This document shows, piece after piece, positions 14,701-27,400 of a DNA stretch of 64,000 nt. The notes below the pieces were generated by a model. It saw only the letters and a program-made list of their open reading frames with translations. It was not told where the DNA came from and did no database searches. The DNA lies in contig OENT01000676.1 in the NCBI GenBank assembly GCA_900239685.1, positions 1 through 64,000 of the forward strand. Direction: 5' to 3'. This DNA is from Rotaria macrura (lineage: Eukaryota > Rotifera > Eurotatoria > Philodinida > Philodinidae). The position numbers and the translations under genes were made by a program. How positions within the stretch are numbered: position 1 is the stretch's first letter; each line of letters opens with the position of its first letter.

Positions 14701-15205
14701 TATCGCCGTTCGTATTGGAATCACTTGCATAGCGTCGCCGTTGTTTAATGTCTTCATCCAAGTGTTCATTCAATGAAGAACAATGTCTCGCCGGTGGTAA
14801 AGAAGTCGGTCGATTTATTGTTTGGTAGTTAGAACGATCGTTCGTGTTACTCGAATGTTTGCTTGAATAAATATTATTACTATTGCTCTTCGTAGGTAGT
14901 TCAACAGATGAGAATTGATCGACTAAAGTAAAGGTCGTTTCGTCATCTGTTCAATCACACATTCATACATATATAAATATATGTATTTATATATATATAT
15001 ATATATACATATATATGTCAAAATTTATGCAGAAAAAAAAGTGCACAAGACTTGCACTACTCCCCACATATGATACAAGTCAGTCTTCGTTATAGATTCA
15101 TCATCAAACATTATATGTAAACGTATTCTTTCTTATTTTATTGTTCTCACCTGTTACTATTGCTTTATTAGTATCGTTAACATCTTCTTCATCAATGCGA
15201 TTCAT
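1445..15205 (-). CDS. Large disordered protein with DPIxxRALxRF repeats
   Basis: Eleven coding exons, read from high to low coordinate: 15205-15151, 14946-14594, 14299-13679, 11367-11184, 11080-10683, 9725-9650, 9247-7850, 6954-5439, 5369-4486, 3879-3141 and 1811-1445. All have GT/AG borders with matching phases, totalling 6591 nt or 2196 residues. The start is the ATG of MNRIDEED, the first coding exon found. The N-terminal third has some helical, hydrophobic stretches at about 110-240 (LLVISFLQYLRHEL and EYLYYLFKKF). The rest is low complexity, rich in S, T, N and Q, with poly-Q coded at about 6835-6906 and 4655-4692. A short motif recurs at about residues 891, 1183, 1213 and 1531, as DDPIALRALQRF, EDPIIRRALERF, QDPITRRALMRL and DDPIVRRALERF. 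PPVIPPR (1651-1657) and RPAPAPP (about 2109) look like SH3 ligands. The C-terminus is basic (FERLFRANKKKN). I do not recognise the family. A scaffold or cytoskeleton-associated role is a guess from composition. The exon 4 acceptor (GAAG) is the weakest splice site. Confidence 0.85.
1812..3140 (-). other. Intron 10 of gene A
   Basis: 1329-bp phase-2 intron with donor GTTAGT (minus strand) and acceptor TTTTTAG. It contains a (CT)n(AT)n microsatellite at 2735-2770. Nothing else is recognised. Confidence 0.75.
2735..2770. repeat. (CT)10(AT)8 compound microsatellite
   Basis: A pure CT run passes directly into a pure AT run inside an intron of gene A. Confidence 0.95.
3880..4485 (-). other. Intron 9 of gene A
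   Basis: 606-bp phase-1 intron joining ...QPPTG to SISLTNG. A 68-codon open frame on the opposite strand at 4201-4407 has no domain and is treated as chance. Confidence 0.75.
6955..7849 (-). other. Intron 7 of gene A
   Basis: 895-bp phase-1 intron with a consensus GTGAGT donor and a TTCTAG acceptor. Nothing else is recognised. Confidence 0.75.
9248..9649 (-). other. Intron 6 of gene A
   Basis: 402-bp phase-1 intron between the 76-bp exon 6 and exon 7. It contains T-rich runs and a short GT/AT stretch near 9470-9500. Nothing else is seen. Confidence 0.7.
9726..10682 (-). other. Intron 5 of gene A
   Basis: 957-bp phase-0 intron with donor GTTAGT, containing a (TA)n run near 10308-10325. No coding signal. 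Confidence 0.7.
11368..13678 (-). other. Intron 3 of gene A
   Basis: 2311-bp phase-0 intron with donor GTGAGT at the 13678 end. It contains a palindromic (AT)n tract at 11463-11484. Short open frames at 12114-12389, 12889-13092 and 13230-13496 have no recognisable homology and are not called. Confidence 0.65.
11463..11484. repeat. (AT)11 microsatellite
   Basis: A pure AT run flanked by GAAC/GTTC, so that the whole block is palindromic. It lies in intron 3 of gene A. Confidence 0.9.
14961..15017. repeat. AT-rich microsatellite tract
   Basis: Imperfect TA/CATA repeats within the 204-bp first intron of gene A (14947-15150), close to the first coding exon. Confidence 0.85.
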
Positions 15206-18179
15206 TGTTTACAAACAGTGTCACTACCACATACCAATGATATACAAAAAAGAATTCATGTTTTTATTTCATTTCTATGCATTTTTTCCCTTTTTTATTA
15301 GTATTGTTCGTGCATGTTGTTAAAAAAAAAGAAATATTGACGACTTTTTTTTCTCTTCTTCACCGCTCATATGCATTCGCTTTCATTTTATGCGAGGTCA
15401 TCAGCCATTAGCGATTGTGCTTTTTTTTTGCTTCTTCTAAACCGTACTACGACATCTCTGTAAAGAAGAATGAAGGACGAAAAAGTGTATGATTTGCAAA
15501 AATTTTTCACTAGTAATTGGCTGCGTACTTAAATATTATGTGATAGAGACTAATATAAAACAGACATTCTATCTGACACATATATACCTGATGATCTTTA
15601 GACAACTAAGTGAGAACACACAAACGTACATAGTATATCTGCATACTTATTTGCATCATGATTTCCGTGTAATGTGTTATATGACCCACTGGAAAAAGTC
15701 ATAAACTATACGATTCGACTCATTTAAAATCTATGCTCTGTCATGTATTCATTACCTTTCAACGATGTTCGACGTGGAAAAAGAGTGTACCAATTTATTT
15801 ACCTGTAACATTCATCTTATCTAATACGGATATTGAAGCGACATAGCAATGTTAAATAGTGTTTGTTCTGGATCAGTCTACCATGAGCTTGTCATCTTTA
15901 TTAATCGAATAAATCGCTATATATCATACAAGAATGGAAAAAAAGATTTGAGAAGCAGTAGAGCGTTATCTGATCTGAAAGATAAGAGCGAAAAAGATGG
16001 AGAGAGAGAGAGAGAGAAAGCAACAACGGAGAAGAATAATATCACATTAATTCATTGAGCATCGAGCATGCGGTAGGATCAATATGTCAATATGACCAAG
16101 TATAAGCGTATATATTATATATGTATATATATACGTTCACCCATATGTATGAAAAGAAAGCAGATGAAACTCGTTTTCTTCTCATTTTTTTATGTGATGT
16201 ATACATTGGTACCAACTCTTTCTAATCTAAATTATTTTTTTTTCACTGCTTAATGCTATGATAACATATACCACGAATGATGCCTCCTGTTGTGTCTTCA
16301 TATCATTAAGAGTCATGAGTAATTCCACTGGCTATCATGTTATTAGTTCAATAAGGTAACAACGACCAAAATCAAATACACACTGATGCACAGTTGACTG
16401 TTTTTTCTTTTATTAATGATTCAGTACTTGATTGCTGGTATCAAAGTTTCAACGAATACTCTGATAAATCTATTTTTTTTCCTCGTATTGTGAAATATGC
16501 TATTTAAAAATTAAATTAAATCTATCTCAATAACATGTGTCACTATTCTTTGGACACAATGTATGATCATTTGTACGCTTGACTATTGAAAATAATGATT
16601 CCTTTTTCTGGACAATTGGTTTTGCTGCTATTGCAACAAAAAACAACACATAAAAGTCCGGTATACATATAGATAGACATGACATGAAATCAATTGCATG
16701 CATATAAATGTTTGAAATATATATTCGATTAAACCTTCGTACTGTCTGCTCTACCAATTAAAAAGAATACTTCTTACATTCAAATATATGCGTACATACA
16801 ATCCTTGAAGAAAACTTCAATACAAGGACAGATTTTCACGCTCAATTGTATCGTCACTTGAAAGCAATAAATCAAAAAGAATTTAAGCTAGCTTAAAGAT
16901 CAAGAACGTGTTTGTTTTTGTATTACAGTACGTTGATATTACTTTGAAGAAGTCATCGAGATATTTGTTCGTATGGAAGGTTACTTACGAATGACTACTT
17001 CGAACCAAAGATGAAAGATGAAGTTGTCTTGTTAAATCAATGGTACTTCTCTATTCAATTTTTTGAGCTACCTTCTCATCTATCTTTATCCAATCTTATG
17101 TTCATATTCTTATGCCCATATGTCTGTCTGGTGATTTTACCCGTTTTCTCTTTGATGAATTGATCTTCTAGTATGAATTATAGACGTATCGTACAATGTG
17201 TTTGTTCTAAGAAGATTAATACATCTATTGACACCTTCATATAATGATAAAGTATAATCTGATCTTTTCAATAGTACGCCAAACGTCTGTATACGGATTA
17301 CTGGAAAAACAAAACTCTTCAATAAATTTTGAAAACATAAGTTGTCACTTCTTTTTTTTCCTTATCTATGATATCGAACCGAAGAGAAAAAATACACAAG
17401 TATTAAAATTCATTTCAAGTGTAGGCTCAGAACATTATATGTTACATTCTTTTTATTACTTCAAGCATGTGTGAGACTTGAATTGGAAATACTTATTTGC
17501 ATATACGAAACCAACTAGTGTCGATAGAATTTAAAAGGGACCAAAACGTATGAATTTTGTTCTTAGGCATTATACAATCATCATATTAAAAAAATTATGA
17601 ATATTTATAATCTTTTACTTTTCTTCTCTTCGATGTCTTCTTCTCTTTCTTCTATGAGTACCCATTCATTTAGTTGATAGTTCGCCAGGTCTAGTTTGTT
17701 TTTGTTCTTCAGAGATGTTTGAGGATTGAAATCTATATGCATATATATCGACTGATGTTATTCAAATAAAAAGCTTAAAGAAAAAAACGAACCATTGAAC
17801 TTGTTAAACCAATATGTATAGCTTTTCGATAACGAATGACCATAAGAACACGATTCATCATTTTTACTTGTAAAGACAAATATATTATGATAATTTGATT
17901 GTATATGTTTTTTTTATATTTAAGAATAAAACCAATGAACTACGAGTCTCACTTGAATATTGTCTTATTGGCTTCCTTTTTCACTACTTCAAGAAAAGAA
18001 TTATATTCAACAAAATATTTGCATTGCATATATTATTGTATTCGCGTTGCTCACTTCGAATATTCGTTATCGGTGTTTTCAAATCCTGTCAAATCAAGGT
18101 AAACTAGTGATCCGCAATTGAGTCGATGTAAAAAAGTAAAATAGTATTTTTTGTCGACAACCAGAGAACGTTCGTCTTG

Positions 18180-18180
<1 letters not shown>

Positions 18181-18211
<31 letters not shown>
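18181..18211. repeat. (TA)15 microsatellite
   Basis: A pure TA dinucleotide run just downstream of the 3' end of gene B. Confidence 0.95.
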
Positions 18212-18215
<4 letters not shown>

Positions 18216-18293
18216 GTATTCGTCGTTCTTTCTTTCTTGCTTGCTTGCTTACCTATTATTGATTTTTTTCGAAAGTTGCCTGCTCCATGTGTT

Positions 18294-18299
18294 TTTATT
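18294..18299 (-). promoter_or_regulatory. Candidate poly(A) signal of gene B
   Basis: Minus-strand AATAAA about 180 bp after the TAG stop of gene B. It is the nearest canonical hexamer found. AT-rich sequence makes chance occurrence likely. Confidence 0.35.
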
Positions 18300-18476
18300 A
18301 TTATTGTGCAAACAGACATGACAAGAGAGAAAAAAATCGAACGAGTTATTAAATCTGCTCACATAATCAATGTAAAAATCTTTTTAAAACACAAACTCTT
18401 CATTTTCAACGAAGACTATTTATCAACTATTACTAAAAGAAAGAAAACTATACAAAAGAAAATCATAGTAATTGTT

Positions 18477-21400
18477 CTAATTTAAGTCAAATTCATTCGC
18501 CGATGTTAATTGAGAATAAACAGCATCATTATTGCTTCGTCCTATGCGAACTCCATTAATATTATTGTTTTGGAGTAAACAATTATTGTGTAGTGTATTT
18601 ATTAGGACAAGAAGTATAAGACCAAGTATGATTGCTAGAACAAAGAAGACTGGAGCAAAATCTCTGCCTATAGATTTTTTATTCTCTTCAACATTTGCAT
18701 TAGACAAGGTAACTGTTGAAACATTGCCAGCGACCGATAGTGTTGATTTGAATATTGGCTTATTATTCGTTGTCGCGTCTATGTCTTCACTACGAACAAA
18801 TAGAAAACATGTTGTGAGACCTCAACAAGGAACCCGATACTTCTCATGAAGTTTAATAAAGAAGGTGATTTTTCTTGCCACTATTAATAGATGCGACAAT
18901 GACGTCTTAATATTAGTATGCATTGATTTTTTATTTATATTAGACTCAACTCAGTGTAACTTTACATTCATTTCTAACAAAGTCTCAAATTCAAGATCGA
19001 CTTGCAAATTTTAATTAAGTCCGAAATAGATTTTGCAACGAGCAATGAAATAAGAAGTGATTACTAGAGTTGATTAAAGAAAGTACTTCGTACATTGCTT
19101 CTTTTGTCATCAATCTAAATTTATAGAGATAAAAAACAATTATTGAAAACGATAGAATGGCATATGCTTATTCTTATGACATGAATTGTGGATTTTGAGT
19201 ATGTTGTTAATACTTGAAGTGTGCTATAGTTATCCTTTTCATAAAAAGAAGATATCAAGGTGTGTCTTGCGCCACTTTGAAGGCTGCGAAACACTAGAAA
19301 TTCAAGGACATTTCTTTGAGAAAAAAAATTAACAGGTGTGACTGTTTCATCGATCTGATATTTTGCCAAGAGTTCCACTTAGATGACACTATCACAAACA
19401 TGTTATTATTAGTTTACATGTGCTGTTTATTCAAAGTTATAACAACTTAAATTGAATCGTTTGATTCGGGCGAAGTATTGTTGAAGAAAAATTCAATTGA
19501 AAATTGTTTTATTCAGGAAATTCGCTAAATATTAGACTTGATTAATCTTAGGATGCCCAAAAAAGGCAAGATTTATTCATATTGTCCTTGAAGAAAAATG
19601 AAATAATAAGAGTGTCTGATTCGCGGTTATTTTTTCTTCGCATACATGTTTATTTTCAGATATTAAATATCTTGAGAGGAGCATATTGCTGTAGGTTGAA
19701 ATTTGTAATGTATCGAAAAATCCGTGAAATTCATTCATGGACATTCTGTAGTTTTTTTTCCAGACAACTAATATTTAAGCATTTTTACTCGTCAGTTACG
19801 GTACGGGATACAAAAGAAGAGTCCAGTCGTCACAGATGTGCGTGATAACATTCACCTTGCATATCAATAAACATACACTTACTGCTCTCGTTTATGACGG
19901 TATAAGGGTACTATACCTAATGATCATCATTATTCTAATGCATATATGAAAATAAAAATTTCTTCGACTTGCTCTTGAACAATGGTTGAAAGGTCGAATT
20001 TACTTTTGATTATATTTCGATCTCGAAAAGAATAATGATCATGACAGCTTCTATCTCTAAAGACTCTATTTTTCATCTTCTATTTCCAGCATTGCTCTAT
20101 TCCAGTTTAAGACATGTTTGATCGACTAGTTTCTTGGTGAACGTCTATGTACCAAATATCCTCTTTGTTTTACATCCACTGCGATAAGTGTCAGAGAAAT
20201 TTCAACCAGATCGTATCTCATATCTCGAATAAAAATGGGCTCATCTGAATCAACGGTAAACTAAACATTTCATTGAAAAGCAGACTTCGAAAATTTGAAT
20301 GAAGCATAACTTGTTTGCTTCATTGTTACAAAAGCTGAGTGTCTTGAAATTGTCGAAAGTTATTTCTTACTTCTCATCTAGATAATTTGATAAAATGAAG
20401 GACATCTAACTTTGATAAACATATTTCATAGCTTGCTTAAATCAATCTACGATCTATATTAATGATATTGGAAACTAACCGTTTTGCTATAATGGTATTC
20501 ATTTTAACAGTCGGTAACTTTTGACAAATGACAGTCGCTTGTCGATTGCAAGGTATTTCATCACATTGAATAACTGGTGCTGTATCAGATAGTAAATGAA
20601 CGTATGCACATCCCATTTGTTGAGATTGTAATGCCGAAATTTGATTTATGGTTAAAAATTGTAATGAAAATATTTTTGTATATAATTCTTGAAATGTTTT
20701 TTCACATAATTCATAAACAGCATTCGAAACTGGCACTGTTCGCACATTATTTTTATTCGTCGAATGAAATTGAATAACAGTACGATTTTTTTTATCGTAC
20801 ATAACACCAACATGTGCGAAGCCCGATGATGTATAACTACGTTTACGTTGAAGTAGAGATTTTATTATTTTTAATGTAATCGACTTTTCCGGCACAAATA
20901 ACATTGCATTATCCTTTTCACATTCAGATTTTGCTTCGTTCCAACTAACTTCATGAAATGATATTTTATAGCAATATTCATCGACAAAATGATACTCTTT
21001 ATCATCACCGCATGAATAATCATTTGTTACATTAAATGGCAAAGGTAATGAGTCATCATCTGTAATATCAGGAACACTAGTTGAATTGAAGTCTAAATGC
21101 TGATCGACGCAAATTGGCATTGCTGACACCGATGAACATTTATCTGACTCAGTAATACATCGTTGAATACTTGTTCTATTATTATGCTTATATCTTTCAT
21201 AATGTACAACAATACAATTAGGATCGACTGATTCAGATGCTGTGAAACATTTTTCAAGCAAGCGATTATATATCGTTTCATTCTTTGTTTTGTCAGATAC
21301 ACGATCCAGCCAAAAGTATCGAGAATCGTTAAGTAACGCCGGAGAATGAAATCTTGCAAGTGTTAGGAAAAGACGCGTATCTAAAATTGACTCTGGTAAA

Positions 21401-24400
21401 ATATCTTGAATTTCTAAAATATCATTTATTTTAGCTGTAACACCACCGATAGATTCACAATAGGATTGTGCATTAGCAAAAGAATTTTTCTTCGATGAAT
21501 CATGGCTGTATACACATTGCTGCTCATTTTCGGCAACTTCGAAACCTAAAATAAATCAAATGCATTACTTTAACATAACTTCATAGAAAAATTGTTTTTA
21601 TCTTTATCTTCTTTTACCATGACGACATTTTGGTTGCATTAAATACATTGAATAAATGTGTGAATTATTGTTGCTTCCACATGTATAAAAATGATTTCCT
21701 GAACATTCTCGAGAACAATTTTGATTGTTAAGCGTGCTTGCATCATACCGAGGATCTTTCATTCGAACATTCGTGCATAGACATGTATTGGAATTAATTA
21801 GAGCATATCTTTGTTGATAACTTATGCACAATTCTAAACATTGACGTGGATGAATGTTATTCATATCGAGCAAAGTAAATTGATATGTCGTTGTTGGATT
21901 TATAGAATTAACATAAATACAACTATCGTAAGCAAAATCGGGATATGGTTCAACTGTTGTACGACCTTCGAAACTGAATCGTTGAGAATTAAGAAGATGA
22001 AGGACAACGATTGTATCTTCATTGCCACATCTCTCATGTTTATTGCCTAAAATTGTTAATTATGACATGAAGAAGATATGCATTCATATCGTTGATTGAG
22101 TTCATGTTTCAAGTTCGAATGATGCGAGTGATTGATTTTCGGATGGAAAAAAACCGTCAAACCCAAAAAAAAGGAAAGTGTGAAATACATGTTTACTCTT
22201 ATCAGATATCTTTACGAATGAAAAAAAAACCTATTACCGATTAACATGTTCAATAAAAATGTTCATCATGGAGTTTGTCGATTTCATAATAATCGACACT
22301 GTCACAAACTATAAATTGTCAAAATTTGTCGACGCCCTATGAAATCTTTTTTCAGTTACTCAGAAAGAAATTTTCTCATCCGTTTTGATTCTGTTCGATA
22401 ATTCTAAGTTGAAGATTATTAACACAATCTGTACAGTTCATACGAATCTAGAGTCAACCAGATTGAAAGTTTACATCGTCGGACACATTTGATTTTGTCT
22501 CAAATCAAACATCACTTCAATTTTAATTAAATGTTCAATGAAACCATAAAGATCAATTAGTTACAGAATGAATATTCAATTTCATTAATCATTTGAAAAT
22601 ATTGTACAAAATCTGAAACCAACTATAAAACACGTTATAGATTCTCAAAATTTTAATTTCTTTTCGTATGCTTAAAGTTCACGTCTGCATAAGAATTGAT
22701 TGTTGCCAAATATCTTCAAACGAAAGATTAATGCATGATAAATGGCAGACTTGAAGGTGAAATTCTGAAAGTTCTTCTATGGAAAAATCCCAGGCATAGG
22801 ATTTTTTCATAGAAGACATTGATCATTATACTTTCTTCCTGTAGGGCAATTTCGAATCATTATAATTGAATATGTTTGAAACATGACAGAACACATAACA
22901 TACCAGGACATAAATCTCCACAATCTTTTTGCTTGAATCGTGCAGCTTTTTCTGTTAAATTAAAAAGTTTTGGACTAATACCATTTAAACAGTAACATTT
23001 ATTTTTATGAAGAATAGCCAACTTTGTTTGTAATGCTTGACAAATAGATACACATAATTCGTGTGTTAAATAATTTGATACTAATGTTGGTAGATCAAGT
23101 GTCGATGGTTTTGGTAAGCAGGCTTGTTGAATACCATCTACAATTAATGTTTTTGTCTCACATAAGACATGTCTTGGTGTCGAGCAATTATCTATTGGAG
23201 TAGTACTCGTAATAGGGTTTTCATCATCTTCGACTGATACACGTGATAGAACAATACAGGAATCATTATTTTCTGTTGAATTATTATTGTCACTCGGATA
23301 AATCATTTGATATTCATTTGTAGTTGAACGATGATTATCAAAACTTGATGCCAATAGTGTTAAATTTAAATAATGTACTCTAGGTGGATGAAATTTCGAG
23401 CTATCTTTGAATATATCTAAGCAAAAATCATTCAATTTAATTAAATAGGAATATTCTCCATAGTAATTTTACACCCGTCATCAATTAGTTTCATGTGATT
23501 ATTTCTGAAGTTCCTCGATGAAACTTTGATTTTTTATCAAAATTTTCTATTTCGTGTCATGCCCGTTTGAAAATTCTTTGATATTTACCGTGGAAATCCG
23601 ATTCATCTCGTCAATGCACTTTATTCTGAGTTGCTCATAATCTGCCATTCTTTAACTGAATCTCGTCAATTATGAGCATGTAAAGTTACTAATGAACTAA
23701 ACAACATCATAATCAGTGATGTGCATACGAATTTCTTGTCAGCTAATGAATATTCGATGATTTCAAAGCAATGTAAACAATTTTTTCTATGGTTTCGAGT
23801 CCTTTTTGAATCATATCAATTCGTTCGATGTGAATCATTTTATGAGGTTCTAGTCAAAAATGGGGAAGGTAAGTTTTCGCTCTGATTTGTAGAATAGTTT
23901 GAATCAAATGGTCAAAAATTTTCTATTATTTATGCATGATGAACAATTATATTCAAATCTATTTGGTTCCATTGTGAATGAATATCTAGCAAGCTGTTAG
24001 CGTTAATGAGTCATGTATTTGTTCTGATTTGAGTCCAAAAATGTTGAACTCAACGAAGTCTACTACTAGTAGTAAAAACAACTATGTCACATGGATATTA
24101 CATGAAACACTTCTTAGAGTCTATATGATTAATCATGATTGTTTGAATTTAGGATTGTCTCAATGTGTTTTCTACTAATCTCGTAGATAAAGCAATAGAA
24201 CTGTTTCAATGATGAAAAAGATAAAAAAGTGTGATTGACAAGATTCTTATTCGCAAAATTTACCATTGTCAGGAGTTGTATCAAGAAGAAAAAAGCCAAG
24301 TCGAGCTTGCCATTGTGATATATATTGAGATATATGACCTTTCGGAGAATCATTTAATTCCTCATTATCATCGTCATCATTGATAAGCCACATCTGACTT

Positions 24401-27400
24401 TTATCATTTTCATTTGATTCAGTTTTTGATATAGTTATACAACTATTTCTTGCGTCTTGCATTGACTTACGTTCACCTGACATTCGATAACAGCGTTCAT
24501 TTAAATCGAACCAATCCGTTGGACAGTAGTTGAATAGTGAATCAATAGGAAGTATGAAATTTGATTCTATATTATCATCATCATAAGATATTGAATATTT
24601 ATTGATTGGATTTCTGATACATAAACGATATCTGTATTTGTTTGAATACCATGAAAATAACTGTGTACGTAAACAACCACCATCTAATACATAATTTGTC
24701 TTGGAATACCATCTGATATAATTTATACGTGAAAAATTAAAATTTAGTCTATCGTCTACTGATGATGAACATTTCCATGATGGATTAATAAAAACATCAT
24801 CGTCGAAGTCGATGCTTATAGCCGATTTATTTAAATTTAATTTTTCTACTATTTTTAGAAAAACACTCCATGTGATATTTGCATCGTAAACATAATTGAT
24901 TGATGGTGATATGCATGAACTTAGAAACGTTCTGTACGGATACATACATTTATTCAATTCTTTTATATAAACAAAATCAATTGGACACGAACTATTTAAA
25001 TCATATATAGCCCAAATGTCTGCGTCTTTTGATGAACCACATTTAAATGGGAGTTCGACTCTTGAACCTTCCACTTGACTATCACAATAAAGATCGCATG
25101 TATTATTTGAGATAACTGTTGAAAATTTTGATCGTTGATCGTATAAAGTTGTTTTCAATTGCAGTATACATAAACATTCACTTTTATTATTATTGAAAGC
25201 TATAAACGAGAAATTATATGTATTTCGTTTTTCGAAACATAGATTTAGTTTTATGTGTTCAGCTAGAAATCGAACGAAACCTAATCAACTTTTGCAATAA
25301 AAATTATATATATATATTTATTTATTAATTTATAGCTTTTTCTCTATTTAGCTGAACAGATTTCGCTCATGTCAACAAGGAGTAGCCACAGAAAATGAAG
25401 ATATCAAAATCAATAGTAAATTCAAGAGAGAAAAGGCGACTCTATGACGATAGAATGGATGAAGTTATTCAGAATGAGTAGATGAAATCGCTGAAAATCT
25501 TCCAGATTCATTTGCAATTAAGTGGAATAAATGCATACGGACGGGATCGATTGATCGTCATTAGTCTCTGTATACATGAAAAGGTCGTAGAAAATAAGAC
25601 TTTGAACGAATAGCACACTACTATCAATTATATTTTTCATATCGACAAGTTAATTTCTTAGATCTTTAATATAGTTTATTCCATGAAAAATAAAAATTTT
25701 TATTCGCGTGAAAGACATAGGTACGTTACCATTAAGCATACAAAATAGCATACACAGAAGTTCTTATTAGTTGAAGTACTCAAGTCCTCGGACACTTTTA
25801 CTTATATATGAACAATGATGAAAACCAAGCTCATGTGATTACATTTATGCAACATGATTATAAAAGAATCTGTATAATTATCATTGATTTCATTTACTTC
25901 TTCCGAATGCTTTTATTAATTCTAACTGATTCTATTGATTCTTCCTAATTTCATTGATTCTATTAACATAAAATCACCTTTTTTCTATTACAAGCAGAGA
26001 CACTTTGAATCAATCTGAATCAATAGAATCGATGGAATCACACAATCAACTTTTCTCTCTGTAGTAGAAGTCGTAGAAATTTCTCCATTCGACGGTAAGA
26101 TCATATAAACGAAAGAATTGTTTGAACACATCCTAATAAAAGAATTATTCAACTAGTTCTTCCACTTGGAATCAATCTTTTACAATTAAAATTCTGTACG
26201 GAGTCAATCGTCGAATTTTTCAGCTTGGACACAACTAAATCTTTTAGTCGAGAGGTAATTATTTTTATATAAAACTTGTTGAACGAGAGATGCTTGTGAG
26301 CAATATCATAAGTAGCAATTGAAATATATTAAAGATTTCAATGATGTTTTATCAACATATATGGACAGCAAACGAAGTAAGTCAAAAGTAAATTCAACTG
26401 TCATTCGGCTATTTACAAAAATGTTCGTAGAATCAAAAGAAAATATTCGATCAAGACATAACCCGATTTTACGATCGACTACAGTTTTGACTCTAGTTTA
26501 TAAGTGTTGTTGAACTTGTTAACTTAGACTTTCTTAGAAATTTTGCTCAGTTTTCTAAAGATTATTCCATCACAGGAAAAAAGTTTTTTTTCTAATTTCC
26601 CAAGAATTTTTCCCAAGAATTCCTATTTTATACTTAGCTGTTAAAGTAAGTACAAGAGAAAATAACTAGCCATTGCTACTATGTAGTTAACTGAAAATTG
26701 TTGAAGGCTACAGCTAATTTAATGCGTAAACTATGCTTTACATCGATACAGAGGAGCCATTACAGAAAACGTTCGCTTTTCTTCTTTAACTTAAGATGTA
26801 TTAAAAATATCTGACAATGAATCTCGTATTCTAATTGCTTCGGCTCGTCAACTCTTTGAAAGAAAAAATAATGAATTTTCTCGACGTGTATCGACATGGT
26901 CTATCTACATGACAGATGATTTCAAATTTCAATTATTCATGTTTCTATTTTACAGTCGACCAAAGAAACTATTACTTTTAGAAGAAGCAATCCTTTAAAC
27001 TTAATTACAATTCATAAAAATGCAGGAGCACATTCAATGCTACCGTCGAATTTATGTAAAATTTTTATTTGCATCTTCGAAGTCTAAGGAAAAAATAATA
27101 TGTCGAATCCCATAGGATAAAAACAAGAACAAGAGCTGATGACACTTTAAGATAAGTGTCGTTTTGCTATTGATAAAAGAGCTGACATTTGCTAACGAAA
27201 TATTTGATTAGAATAACATTCAACGTATGAAAACCATGAGTGGTATCTTTTCAGATGAGCTGAAATCATCGAAACTAATGAATTTAATTGTTCTGTTGGG
27301 TCTCGATCGTTTGTACATCTGTTTGATCATAAATAATCTGTCGTAGATAGGTACACAAGTACCAATGTGAGTATTACAAACTCAATACAGAAATGTTTTC

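Larger units (their letters stand above)
15206..18476. other. Spacer between genes A and B
   Basis: 3.3 kb without a supported gene. It should hold the promoter and 5' UTR of gene A (near 15.2 kb) and the 3' UTR of gene B (near 18.3-18.5 kb). It contains (GA)n near 16000-16018, AT repeats near 16100-16135 and (TA)15 at 18181-18211. All open frames here are short and AT-driven. Confidence 0.6.
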
